Below, piece by piece: positions 1-7,930 of a stretch of 26,685 nucleotides of DNA (positions are counted from its first letter, which is position 1; each line of letters opens with the position of its first letter). The DNA is from an uncultured beta proteobacterium (GTDB lineage Bacteria; Pseudomonadota; Gammaproteobacteria; Burkholderiales; Rhodocyclaceae): the NCBI GenBank assembly GCA_903933395.1, contig CAIZKA010000225.1, positions 1 to 26,685 of the forward strand. The letters are read 5' to 3'. The notes below the pieces were generated by a model. It was not told the origin of the DNA, did not search any database, and saw only the letters and a list, made by a program, of their open reading frames with translations. The position numbers and the translations under genes were made by a program.

Positions 1-573
1 GATCGTCGGCAGGAACAGCTCGCGCTGCAGGCCGTCGGGATAGAGGCCATCGGGCGGATAGTTCGAGGTAATGCAGAACACCACGCCGGCATCGAACAAG
101 GCCTGCATCAGACGACCGAGGATCATCGCATCGGCAATGTCGGAGACGTGGAACTCATCGAAGCACATCAGGCGAGTTTCCCGCGCAATGCGGGCCGCCA
201 CTTTCACCAGGGGATCGGATTCGTTGCGATGCGCCCGCAGAGACTCATGAATCTCGCGCATGAAAGCGTGAAAATGCACGCGACGCTTGCGCTGATAGGG
301 TACGGCGGCAAAGAAGCAATCCATCAGAAAACTCTTGCCTCGTCCTACTCCGCCCCAGAACCAGACACCGCGCGGCAGGTCCGGGCGCACCAGCAGCTTG
401 CGCAGGCGGCCGCGCCGCGCCGCCTTCAATGCCAGCAGTTCGTCGTAGAACTTCTGCAGGCGCATCGCGGCGATCAGTTGCGCCGGATCGGCAACGATGC
501 CGCGCGCCGCCAGCGCGGCATTGAAGCCTTCGATCATGCCGTCCTTGGGGACGTTGAGGATTTTATGGGGCAT
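1..573 (-). CDS. zapE: Cell division protein ZapE / AFG1-like ATPase (N-terminal part, cut by window edge)
   Basis: Partial gene: 191 codons from the ATG at 573 down to base 1 without a stop; the family is usually about 350-380 residues, so roughly the N-terminal half is present. The translation shows a Walker A motif GGVGRGKS, a Walker B region CFDEFHVSDIADAMIL, and the family stretch TSNYPPDGLYPDGLQRE, which together identify the ZapE/AFG1 P-loop ATPases. E. coli ZapE acts at the division septum and destabilises FtsZ polymers in an ATP-dependent way; mitochondrial AFG1/LACE1 relatives are linked to respiratory-complex quality control. It lies last in the sdh-gltA-odh series, a common betaproteobacterial position. 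No Shine-Dalgarno is obvious before the ATG, and a GC hairpin (583-608) sits about 10 bases upstream, so translation or transcription of this gene may be weak. Confidence 0.93.
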   Translation of the reverse strand, partial: MPHKILNVPKDGMIEGFNAALAARGIVADPAQLIAAMRLQKFYDELLALKAARRGRLRKLLVRPDLPRGVWFWGGVGRGKSFLMDCFFAAVPYQRKRRVHFHAFMREIHESLRAHRNESDPLVKVAARIARETRLMCFDEFHVSDIADAMILGRLMQALFDAGVVFCITSNYPPDGLYPDGLQRELFLPTI

Positions 574-582
574 CAATAAGAA

Positions 583-608
583 GGGCGGCCGGGTCTCCCC
601 GGCCGCCC
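583..608 (-). terminator. GC-rich hairpin between lpdA and zapE
   Basis: Perfect 11-base stem GGGCGGCCGGG (583-593) with CCCGGCCGCCC (598-608) and loop TCTC. On the minus strand it follows the lpdA stop and is followed only by CTTCTTATTG, not a proper T-run. It may therefore be an attenuator, an mRNA 3'-end stabiliser or a weak terminator rather than a classical intrinsic terminator. Confidence 0.5.
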
Positions 609-628
609 CGGCGCCTTGACCGGTGAGA

Positions 629-2056
629 TCAGAAGTGTAGCGCGCGTTTGTCGACGGCGAGCGAAGCTTCGTGCATCGCCTCCGACAGGGTCGGATGGGC
701 ATGGCAGATGCGCGCGATGTCCTCGGACGAGGCATTGAACTCCATGGCCACTACCGCTTCGGCAATCAGTTCCGAAGCGTTGTTGCCGATGATATGCACG
801 CCGAGGATGCGGTCGGTCTTGGCGCAGGCGATCATCTTGACGAAGCCCGTCGTATCCCCCTGCCCCAGCGCGCGACCGTTGGCGGCAAATGGAATCTGCC
901 CGGTGCGGTACTCGATACCTTCGTTCTTCAACTGCTGCTCGGTCTTGCCGACCCAGGCGATCTCGGGATGGGTGTAGATGACCCAGGGCACGGTATCCAG
1001 GTTGACATGGCCCTTCTGGCCGGCGATGCACTCGGCCACCATGACGCCCTCTTCCATGCTCTTGTGCGCCAGCATGGGGCCGGGTACGACGTCGCCGACC
1101 GCCCAGACGTTGGGCAGGTTGGTGCGGCAGTTCTTGTCGACGTTGATGTAGCCGCTCGGGCGCAGTTCCAGTCCGACGTTCTCGGCACCGAGTCCGGCAG
1201 TGTGCGGCACGCGACCCACCGAGACTATCAGGCGGTCGCATTGCAGGGTTTTGGTCTCATCCCCGTGCTCATACTCGACGCTGACGCCCTTCTTGCCCGT
1301 CTCGACCTTGGTGATCTTGACGCCGAGCTGGATATTCAGGCCTTGCTTCTGCGTGAAGGTCTTCCAGGCTTCCTTGGCCACGGCCTGATCGGCTGACGCA
1401 AGAAAATCGGGCATCGCTTCGAGGATGGTGACTTCCGAACCCAGGCGCTTCCATACCGAACCGAGTTCCAGGCCGATGACGCCGGCACCGATGACGCCCA
1501 GGCGCTTGGGCGTGGCATCAAACGACAGCGCGCCGACGTTGTCGCAAATGAGCTTGTTATCGATCGGAATTCCAGGCAGGTGCCGCGCCTTCGATCCGGT
1601 AGCGACGACAACATGGGTCGCTTCGACCACCTCGCCATTGACGTCGATCCGCCAGCGGTCATTTTCCTGGCCGATGAACTTGCCGTGGCCGGGCAGCAGG
1701 GTGACCTTGTTCTTCTTGAACAGGCCCTTGATGCCGCTGGTCAGTTGACCGACGATGTTGTCCTTGCGCTTGATCATGGTCGCCACGTCCATCTTCACGC
1801 CGGTGGTCGAAATGCCGTGCATGACGAAGGAATGGCTGGCCTGTTCGTAAAGCTCCGAGGACTGCAGCAGCGCCTTGGACGGAATGCAGCCGACATTGAG
1901 GCAGGTGCCGCCGAGGCGGACTTCCCCCTTCGGGTCGGCGTAGGACTCGGACTCGATGCAGGCCGTCGACAGGCCAAGCTGTGCGGCACGGATCGCTGCA
2001 ACATAACCACCGGGGCCGCCGCCGATGACGACGACGTCGAATTGCTTGTTTGCCAT
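629..2056 (-). CDS. lpdA: Dihydrolipoyl dehydrogenase (E3 of the 2-oxoglutarate dehydrogenase complex)
   Basis: 475 residues, full length for the family. E3 is the FAD enzyme that reoxidises dihydrolipoamide on E2 and passes electrons to NAD+. Visible features are the N-terminal FAD-binding GGGPGGYVAA (residues 12-21), the redox-active disulfide GGTCLNVGCIPSK (C52 and C57), a second dinucleotide fold GAGVIGLELG, the ATD-like AVGDVVPGPMLAHK segment, and the C-terminal HAHPTLSE pair (H454, E459) that forms the catalytic His-Glu dyad of the partner subunit. The ATG start is supported by GGAGG five bases upstream. The gene follows odhB after a 120-base hairpin-rich spacer. In betaproteobacteria this position normally means the E3 serves the odh complex, though an E3 can be shared with pyruvate dehydrogenase. 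Confidence 0.97.
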   Translation of the reverse strand: MANKQFDVVVIGGGPGGYVAAIRAAQLGLSTACIESESYADPKGEVRLGGTCLNVGCIPSKALLQSSELYEQASHSFVMHGISTTGVKMDVATMIKRKDNIVGQLTSGIKGLFKKNKVTLLPGHGKFIGQENDRWRIDVNGEVVEATHVVVATGSKARHLPGIPIDNKLICDNVGALSFDATPKRLGVIGAGVIGLELGSVWKRLGSEVTILEAMPDFLASADQAVAKEAWKTFTQKQGLNIQLGVKITKVETGKKGVSVEYEHGDETKTLQCDRLIVSVGRVPHTAGLGAENVGLELRPSGYINVDKNCRTNLPNVWAVGDVVPGPMLAHKSMEEGVMVAECIAGQKGHVNLDTVPWVIYTHPEIAWVGKTEQQLKNEGIEYRTGQIPFAANGRALGQGDTTGFVKMIACAKTDRILGVHIIGNNASELIAEAVVAMEFNASSEDIARICHAHPTLSEAMHEASLAVDKRALHF

Positions 2057-2070
2057 TTCAGCCTCCGAAG

Positions 2071-2154
2071 GGCCGCCCCGAGGAGGCGGCCTTGTTCAAC
2101 ATGGAGCCGGCCTGAGCCGGCGAACTTCCGTCACCCCTTCCCGCAGGGAAGGGG
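2071..2154 (-). repeat. Cluster of three hairpins in the odhB-lpdA spacer
   Basis: The 120-base gap between odhB (stop at 2177) and lpdA (start at 2056) is made largely of inverted repeats: GGCCGCC (2071-2077) with GGCGGCC (2085-2091); GCCGGC (2106-2111) with GCCGGC (2116-2121) around CTGA; and CCCCTTCCC (2134-2142) with GGGAAGGGG (2146-2154) around GCA. None is followed by a T-run in the transcription direction. They resemble small REP-like intergenic palindromes; on the mRNA the first hairpin lies just 5' of the lpdA Shine-Dalgarno. Confidence 0.6.
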
Positions 2155-2176
2155 CTGGGGGATGGGTCCTTCAGGG

Positions 2177-3415
2177 TTAGACGTCGAGCAGGAGGCGGGC
2201 CGGATCTTCCAGCGCTTCCTTCATGGTGACCAGGCCGAGCACCGCTTCGCGGCCGTCGATGATGCGATGGTCGTAGGACAGCGCGAGGTAGTTGATCGGG
2301 CGGATCACGATCTGGCCGTTCTCCACCACCGCACGGTCCTTGGTCGCATGCACGCCGAGGATGGCAGACTGCGGCGGATTGATGATCGGCGTCGACAGCA
2401 TCGAGCCGAAAGTGCCGCCGTTGGAAATCGAGAAGGTGCCGCCGCTGAGGTCTTCCAGCGAAAGCTTGCCGTCCTTGGCCTTGGAGCCGAACTCGGCGAT
2501 CTTCTTTTCGATCTGCGCCAGGCTCATCTGGTCGGCATCGCGCAGGATCGGCACCACCAGGCCGCGCGGGCTGCCCACTGCAATGCCGATGTCGAAGTAG
2601 CCGTGATAGACGATGTCGTTGCCGTCTACCGAAGAATTGATCACCGGGTACTTCTTCAATGCGGCGACCGCCGCCTTGACGAAGAAGGACATGAAGCCGA
2701 GCTTGACGCCATGTTCCTTCTCGAAGCGTTCCTGGTATTTCTTGCGCATCTCCATCACCGGGGCCATGTTGACCTCGTTGAAGGTGGTCAGGATGGCGTT
2801 GGTGGATTGCGACTGCACCAGGCGCTCGGCGACTCGCGCGCGCAGGCGCGACATCGGCACGCGCTGTTCCGGACGGTCGGCGATGATGGCGTCGGCATTG
2901 ATCACATTGGGCTGAGGCAAGGCCGGCTTGGCAGCAGAAGTCGGCGCTGGCGACACGGCGGCTTTTGGTGTCGCAGCGAGCTTGGCGCCGCCGCTGACGT
3001 CTTCCTTCAGAATCCGCCCGCCGCGACCCGAACCCTGTACGTCGGCGGCAGAGATGCCTTTCTCGTCCATGATCTTGCGCGCCGCCGGCATCGCGGTCGC
3101 GGCAGTCGCGGCGGCCGGCGCGGGCGCTGCGGCAGCGGCCGGCTTTGCGGCAGCCGGCGCGGCGACGGCGCCCTTGGCTTCCGTATCGATATGGGCGATG
3201 ACTTCGCCGGAAGCCACGGATTCACCATTGGCCTTGATGATCTTGACGATCACGCCGGAGTCCGGCGCAGGCAGTTCCAGCACCACCTTGTCGGTCTCGA
3301 TGTCGATCAGGTTCTGGTCGCGGGCGACGGCATCGCCCTCCTTGATGTGCCAGGTCGACAGGGTGGCTTCGGCCACCGATTCGGACAGCTGGGGGACTTT
3401 GACTTCGATGATCAT
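2177..3415 (-). CDS. odhB: Dihydrolipoyl succinyltransferase (E2 of 2-oxoglutarate dehydrogenase)
   Basis: 412 residues from the ATG at 3415. This start is preferred over upstream in-frame codons because the protein then begins MIIEVKVPQLSESV, the canonical lipoyl-domain start, with GGAG in front. Domains: lipoyl domain at about 1-77 with the lipoylated lysine K43 in the ETDKVVLE motif; an Ala/Pro-rich linker at 81-108; the peripheral subunit-binding domain at about 108-143 (ARKIMDEKGI...GRGGRILKEDV); a second Ala/Pro linker; and the catalytic acyltransferase domain ending in SYDHRIIDGREAV (H383, D387 of the HxxxD signature). It transfers succinyl from lipoamide to CoA and forms the core of the complex. 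It starts 10 bases after the odhA stop, so the two are co-transcribed and probably translationally coupled. Also called sucB. Confidence 0.97.
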   Translation of the reverse strand: MIIEVKVPQLSESVAEATLSTWHIKEGDAVARDQNLIDIETDKVVLELPAPDSGVIVKIIKANGESVASGEVIAHIDTEAKGAVAAPAAAKPAAAAAPAPAAATAATAMPAARKIMDEKGISAADVQGSGRGGRILKEDVSGGAKLAATPKAAVSPAPTSAAKPALPQPNVINADAIIADRPEQRVPMSRLRARVAERLVQSQSTNAILTTFNEVNMAPVMEMRKKYQERFEKEHGVKLGFMSFFVKAAVAALKKYPVINSSVDGNDIVYHGYFDIGIAVGSPRGLVVPILRDADQMSLAQIEKKIAEFGSKAKDGKLSLEDLSGGTFSISNGGTFGSMLSTPIINPPQSAILGVHATKDRAVVENGQIVIRPINYLALSYDHRIIDGREAVLGLVTMKEALEDPARLLLDV

Positions 3416-3425
3416 GATTTCTCCG

Positions 3426-6254
3426 TTATTCCTTGATGCCGAGAGCAGCGTTGACGACTTCCTTCTGCTGCTGGACGTGTTTGGCCGCATAGCCGACGGC
3501 CGGGGACGGCGATGAGGGACGCGCCACCGCATCGAGTGTCTGGCCCTTCTTGATCAGCCGCTCCAGGCGATGGTGCTTGGCGTACCAGGCGCCCTGGTTC
3601 ATCGGCTCTTCCTGGCACCAGATCAGTTCCTTGAGGTTGGGATACTTCTCCATCTCCTCAAACAGCCGGCGGTCGTCAAAGGGATACAGCTGCTCGACAC
3701 GCACCACAACGACGTTGTCGACCTTCTTTTCCCGGCGCGCGGCGAGCAGGTCGAAATACACCTTGCCGGCGCAGGTGACCATGCGCGTGATCTTCTTCGG
3801 GTCGACCTTGTCGATCTCGCCGATGATGGTCTGGAAGGTGCCGTTGGCCAGTTCCTCGAGCGAACTCGTGGCATCCTTGTGGCGCAGCAGCGACTTCGGC
3901 GTCATCACCACCAGCGGCTTCCTCTGCTTGCGCAGCATCTGCCGGCGCAGCATGTGATAGACCTGCGCCGCATTCGATGGCACGCAGACTTCCCAGTTGA
4001 AATCGGCCGAAAGCTGCATGTAGCGCTCAAGTCGGGCCGAGGAATGCTCCGGACCCTGGCCTTCGTAGCCGTGCGGCAGCAGCATCACGAGGCCGCAGCC
4101 GCGGCCCCACTTGGCTTCGCCCGAGGACAGGAACTGGTCGATGACCACCTGGGCGCCATTGGCGAAATCGCCGAACTGGGCCTCCCAGACCACCATTTCG
4201 TTGGGCGCCGCCGTGGCGAAACCATACTCGAAGGCCAGCACGGCTTCCTCGGACAGCACCGAGTCGAAGCACATGAAGCGCCCCTGGTGCTCCTGGATGT
4301 TCTGCAGAGGCCAATAGGTGCCCTCGTCCCACTTCTCGCGGTTCTGGTCGTGCAGGGCGGCATGGCGATGGAAGAAGGTGCCGCGTCCGACGTCTTCGCC
4401 CGACACGCGAATGTTGTAGCCGGCGGAGACCAGCGAGGCGTAGGCCAGATTCTCGGCCATACCCCAGTCCACCGGCGCCTTGCCCTCACCCATCAGCTTG
4501 CGGTCGTCGATGATCTTCTGTACGCGGGAGTGCAGCGTGAAATTTGGCGGGACCGTGGTGAGTTGCCTGGCCAGACGCTGCATTTCGGTCATCGATACCG
4601 TGGTGTCGCATTTCTCGGTGTAGGGCACGCCGATATGGGGCGTCCAGTCGATGGAGAACTTGCTCTGGTAGTCGCTGATCACCGGGTCGATCAGGTGGCG
4701 GCCTTCGTCCAGCGCCGCGCGGTAATCCTTGATCATCTGCTCGGCATCGCCCTCGCCTATCACGCCCTGAGCCTGCAACTTGTCGGCGTATAGCTTGCGC
4801 GGGCCGGGATGCTGGGCGATCTTCTTGTACATCAGGGGCTGCGTCACCATCGGCTCGTCCTGCTCGTTGTGGCCGAGCTTGCGGAAGCAGACGATGTCGA
4901 TCACGACGTCCTTCTTGAATTCCTGGCGGTACTCCATGGCGATCTGGGTCACCAGCGCCACGGCCTCCGGGTCGTCGCCATTGACGTGGAAAATCGGCGC
5001 TTCGATCATCTTGAAGATGTCGGTGCAATACAGCGAGGAGCGGTAATCGCGCAGGTCGGAAGTGGTGAAGCCGATCTGGTTGTTCACCACGATATGCACC
5101 GTACCGCCCGTACCATAGCCGCGCGTGTTGGAGAAATTCAGCATCTCCTGGTTGACGCCCTGCCCAGCCACCGCCGCGTCGCCGTGGATCAGCACCGGCA
5201 GCGCCTGCATCTTGCCATCAACGCCGCGGCGCACCTGGCGCGCATACACCGAACCGGCGACCACAGGATTGACGATTTCTAGGTGCGATGGATTGAACGC
5301 CAGCGTCAGATGCACCGGGCCGCCCGGCGTGCCGACGTCGGACGAGTAACCCATGTGGTACTTGACGTCACCCGCCGACAAGGCCTGCTTCTTCTTGCCC
5401 TCGAACTCGTCGAACAGCATCGAGGGCAATTTCCCCAGCGTATTTACCAGGACATTCAGGCGGCCGCGGTGGGCCATGCCGATGACCATTTCCTGCACGC
5501 CGACGGTGCCGGCGGTGCGGATCAACTGATCCATCGCCAGGATCAGGGCTTCGCCGCCTTCGAGCGAAAAACGCTTCTGGCCGACGTACTTGGTGTGCAG
5601 GTAACGCTCCAGGGTCTCGGCGTGTGTAAGTTGCACCAGGAAGCGCTTCTTGTCGTCGGCGCTGTAGGCCGGCGTGCCGCGAATCGGTTCCAGCTTGCCC
5701 TGCAGCCAGCGCTTCTGACCCACGTCGGAGAGGTACATGAACTCGGCGCCGATGGTGCCGCAGAAGGTCTGCCGGCAGGCTTCCAGAATCTCCCGCAGCG
5801 TCGCTGATTCGGGCACGGCCGCAAACGATCCGGTCTGGAACACCTGGCCGAGATCGGCTTCGGTAAAGCCGTAATGCGAGGGCTCAAGTTCGGCCACTGC
5901 CGGACGTTCCGCGCGCTTCAAAGGATCCAGTTGTGCCCAGCGGTTGCCGAGGAAGCGGTAGGCATTGATCATCTGCAATACCTTGATCTGCTTGCCGTCC
6001 GACTGCGCCGTCGCCCGTCCCGCTTGAAGCGTTCCATCCTTGGCGCGCTGCGCGAAGGAAGTGATCACGGGGTAATGGGCGACGTCCGGCCCGGTGTAGT
6101 TGCCGGCACCCGGCAGTGTGCCGAGCTTGTCGAAATAATCACGCCATGCCGGCTCGACGGAAGCCGGATTGGCGAGGTAGGCGTCGTACAGCGCCTCGAT
6201 GTACGGCGTATTGGTGCCGAACAGATACGAATTGGACAGCATCTGCTTCATCAT
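3426..6254 (-). CDS. odhA: 2-oxoglutarate dehydrogenase E1 component (thiamine-diphosphate dependent)
   Basis: 942 residues, the normal length for a proteobacterial SucA/OdhA. It decarboxylates 2-oxoglutarate on thiamine diphosphate and succinylates the lipoyl group of E2. The N-terminus (SYLFGTNTPYIEALYDAYLANP) is the small helical segment that docks the complex in this family; further on are GMAHRGRLNVLVN, HGDAAVAGQGVNQE and GHNEQDEP in the cofactor and active-site regions, and LPHGYEGQGPEHSSARLER in the transketolase-like C-terminal half. The start is one of two adjacent ATGs (6254 and 6251); AGGTG lies about five bases before the first. odhA is separated from gltA by 75 bases containing a terminator-like hairpin, and no clear promoter is seen in the remaining bases. 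Also called sucA. Confidence 0.97.
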   Translation of the reverse strand: MMKQMLSNSYLFGTNTPYIEALYDAYLANPASVEPAWRDYFDKLGTLPGAGNYTGPDVAHYPVITSFAQRAKDGTLQAGRATAQSDGKQIKVLQMINAYRFLGNRWAQLDPLKRAERPAVAELEPSHYGFTEADLGQVFQTGSFAAVPESATLREILEACRQTFCGTIGAEFMYLSDVGQKRWLQGKLEPIRGTPAYSADDKKRFLVQLTHAETLERYLHTKYVGQKRFSLEGGEALILAMDQLIRTAGTVGVQEMVIGMAHRGRLNVLVNTLGKLPSMLFDEFEGKKKQALSAGDVKYHMGYSSDVGTPGGPVHLTLAFNPSHLEIVNPVVAGSVYARQVRRGVDGKMQALPVLIHGDAAVAGQGVNQEMLNFSNTRGYGTGGTVHIVVNNQIGFTTSDLRDYRSSLYCTDIFKMIEAPIFHVNGDDPEAVALVTQIAMEYRQEFKKDVVIDIVCFRKLGHNEQDEPMVTQPLMYKKIAQHPGPRKLYADKLQAQGVIGEGDAEQMIKDYRAALDEGRHLIDPVISDYQSKFSIDWTPHIGVPYTEKCDTTVSMTEMQRLARQLTTVPPNFTLHSRVQKIIDDRKLMGEGKAPVDWGMAENLAYASLVSAGYNIRVSGEDVGRGTFFHRHAALHDQNREKWDEGTYWPLQNIQEHQGRFMCFDSVLSEEAVLAFEYGFATAAPNEMVVWEAQFGDFANGAQVVIDQFLSSGEAKWGRGCGLVMLLPHGYEGQGPEHSSARLERYMQLSADFNWEVCVPSNAAQVYHMLRRQMLRKQRKPLVVMTPKSLLRHKDATSSLEELANGTFQTIIGEIDKVDPKKITRMVTCAGKVYFDLLAARREKKVDNVVVVRVEQLYPFDDRRLFEEMEKYPNLKELIWCQEEPMNQGAWYAKHHRLERLIKKGQTLDAVARPSSPSPAVGYAAKHVQQQKEVVNAALGIKE

Positions 6255-6279
6255 TGCATCACCTGATCCTGTATGAGGG

Positions 6280-6309
6280 AAAAAAACCGGGGGGCGTCAA
6301 AGGCCCCCC
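6280..6309 (-). terminator. Intrinsic terminator or attenuator between gltA and odhA
   Basis: Read on the minus strand: GGGGGGC, loop CTTTGAC, GCCCCCC, then GG and seven Ts. In plus coordinates the stem arms are 6303-6309 and 6289-6295 and the A-run is 6280-6286. This is a textbook intrinsic terminator, 20 bases after the gltA stop and about 25 bases before the odhA start. The odh genes must therefore be reached by readthrough or by a promoter inside gltA. Confidence 0.8.
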
Positions 6310-6329
6310 ATTCTTGTAGTCGCGGAAGT

Positions 6330-7622
6330 TCAGCGCTGGGCCAGGGGCTTCACATCGCGGCGCGCCGCCCCGATGTAAAGCTGGCGCGGACGGCCGATCT
6401 TGTACTCCGGATCGGTAATCATTTCTTCCCACTGCGTCATCCAGCCGACGGTACGCGCCAGTGCGAAGATGCAGGTGAACATCGAGGTCGGAATGCCAAG
6501 CGCCTTCTGCACGATGCCGGAATAGAAGTCGACGTTCGGGTAGAGCTTCTTCTCGACGAAGTAGGGATCTTCGAGCGCGATCTTTTCGAGTTCCTTCGCC
6601 AGCTTGAACAGGCGATCGTTTTCCAGGCCCAGTTCGGCCAGAACGTCAGCGCAAACCTTGCTCATCAGCTTTGCGCGCGGATCAAAGTTCTTGTACACGC
6701 GATGGCCGAAGCCCATGAGCTTGAATGTGTCGTTCTTGTCCTTGGCGCGCTTGATGTACTCGCCGACGCGCGAGACGTCGCCGATTTCCTCGAGCATTTC
6801 GAGGCAGGCCTCGTTGGCACCGCCGTGCGCCGGCCCCCAGAGGCAGGCAATCCCTGCCGACATGCAGGCAAAGGGGTTGGCACCGGAGGAACCGGCCAGC
6901 CGCACGGTCGAGGTCGAAGCATTCTGCTCGTGGTCGGCGTGGAGCGTAAAGATGGTATCAAGAGCGTGGGTCAGCACCTTGTTCGGTTTGAATTCCTCGC
7001 AAGGCGTGCCGAACATCATGTGCATGAAGTTCGCCGTGTAGTCGAGGTCGTTGCGCGGATACATGAAGGGCTGGCCGGTGTTGTACTTGTAGGCCATGGC
7101 AACGATGGTGGGCAGTTTTGCAACCAGGCGAATGAAGGACACATTGCGCTCGGCAGGATCAGTGAAGTCGACCGCATCGTGGTAGAAGGCCGCCAGGGCA
7201 CCGACCACGCCGACCATAACGGCCATCGGGTGCGCGTCACGACGGAAGCCCTGGTAGAACTTGACCAGTTGCTCGTGCACCATGGTATGGTTCTTGATCG
7301 TATTCTCGAACTTGACCTTCTGGCCCACGTCCGGCAATTCGCCGTTCTTGAGGAGATAGGCGACCTCGAGGAAGTTGCAGTTCTCCGCCAGTTGCTCGAT
7401 CGGGTAGCCGCGATACAGCAACTCTCCCTTGTCGCCGTCGATGAAGGTCACCTTCGACTGGCAGCTTGCCGTGGAAAGAAAACCGGAGTCGTATGTGAAT
7501 AAGCCGGTCTTGGCACCGAGGGTGCGGATGTCGATTACGTCATTGCCGTGGACACCGACCATTACCGGGAATTCAAAGGACTTGCCATCAATAGTCAGCG
7601 TTGCTGTGCGATTTGTGCTCAT
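6330..7622 (-). CDS. gltA: Citrate synthase
   Basis: 430 residues, the size of the hexameric type II citrate synthase of Gram-negative bacteria. It condenses oxaloacetate with acetyl-CoA to citrate, the entry step of the TCA cycle. Catalytic residues are recognisable: H266 in WGPAHGGANEA, H307 in GFGHRVYKNFDPRAK, and D365 in NVDFYSGIV. The N-terminal domain with TYDSGFLSTASCQSKVTFIDG is typical of the NADH-sensitive long form. The ATG at 7622 has GAGG about eight bases upstream. It follows sdhE by 36 bases on the same strand, so it is most likely in the sdh transcript, and it is followed by the terminator at 6280-6309. Confidence 0.98.
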   Translation of the reverse strand: MSTNRTATLTIDGKSFEFPVMVGVHGNDVIDIRTLGAKTGLFTYDSGFLSTASCQSKVTFIDGDKGELLYRGYPIEQLAENCNFLEVAYLLKNGELPDVGQKVKFENTIKNHTMVHEQLVKFYQGFRRDAHPMAVMVGVVGALAAFYHDAVDFTDPAERNVSFIRLVAKLPTIVAMAYKYNTGQPFMYPRNDLDYTANFMHMMFGTPCEEFKPNKVLTHALDTIFTLHADHEQNASTSTVRLAGSSGANPFACMSAGIACLWGPAHGGANEACLEMLEEIGDVSRVGEYIKRAKDKNDTFKLMGFGHRVYKNFDPRAKLMSKVCADVLAELGLENDRLFKLAKELEKIALEDPYFVEKKLYPNVDFYSGIVQKALGIPTSMFTCIFALARTVGWMTQWEEMITDPEYKIGRPRQLYIGAARRDVKPLAQR

Positions 7623-7658
7623 GATCAGATCCTCTTTCAGCTCTGTTGATTGCCGTTA

Positions 7659-7928
7659 TTACTCGAAATTGGCCATGGGAGAAACTTCCCGCAACCGCTC
7701 AATCATTGCCGCCAGCTGCGGATCGTCGGTGGCATCCCTGCCGCTCACCAGCGCCCACAGATCGTGGTCTTCCAACTCCAGCAAACTTTCCAGCACCTTC
7801 TCTCCTTGCGCGTCGAGAGTGTCTTCGTAGCGCTCCCAGAAGCGGTCAAACACCAGATCCAGTTCCAACAGAGCGCGCCGGCAATGCCATTTCAGGCGAT
7901 TGATGCGTGCCCTGCGATCTTCTGCCAC
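7659..7928 (-). CDS. sdhE: SdhE, FAD assembly factor for succinate dehydrogenase
   Basis: 89 residues with a GTG start at 7928, two bases after the sdhB stop; no ATG in this frame gives a sensible N-terminus, and this start gives the typical SdhE length. SdhE is a small helical cytoplasmic protein that promotes covalent flavinylation of SdhA. The family core is visible as INRLKWHCRRALLELDLVFDRFWERY near residues 9-34, followed by an acidic helical part (LLELEDHDLWALVSGR). The normally invariant RGxxE motif here reads R18-A19-L-L-E22, with Ala (GCT) in place of Gly. Position between sdhB and gltA supports the assignment. The start codon is the least certain part. Confidence 0.9.
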   Translation of the reverse strand: MAEDRRARINRLKWHCRRALLELDLVFDRFWERYEDTLDAQGEKVLESLLELEDHDLWALVSGRDATDDPQLAAMIERLREVSPMANFE

Positions 7929-7930
7929 GG

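Noticed and set aside
1580..3436. Long plus-strand open frame (618 codons) opposite lpdA and odhB
   Set aside because: Antisense shadow in GC-rich DNA: His/Arg/Asp/Gly-rich composition, no family motifs, and both opposite-strand genes are unmistakable.
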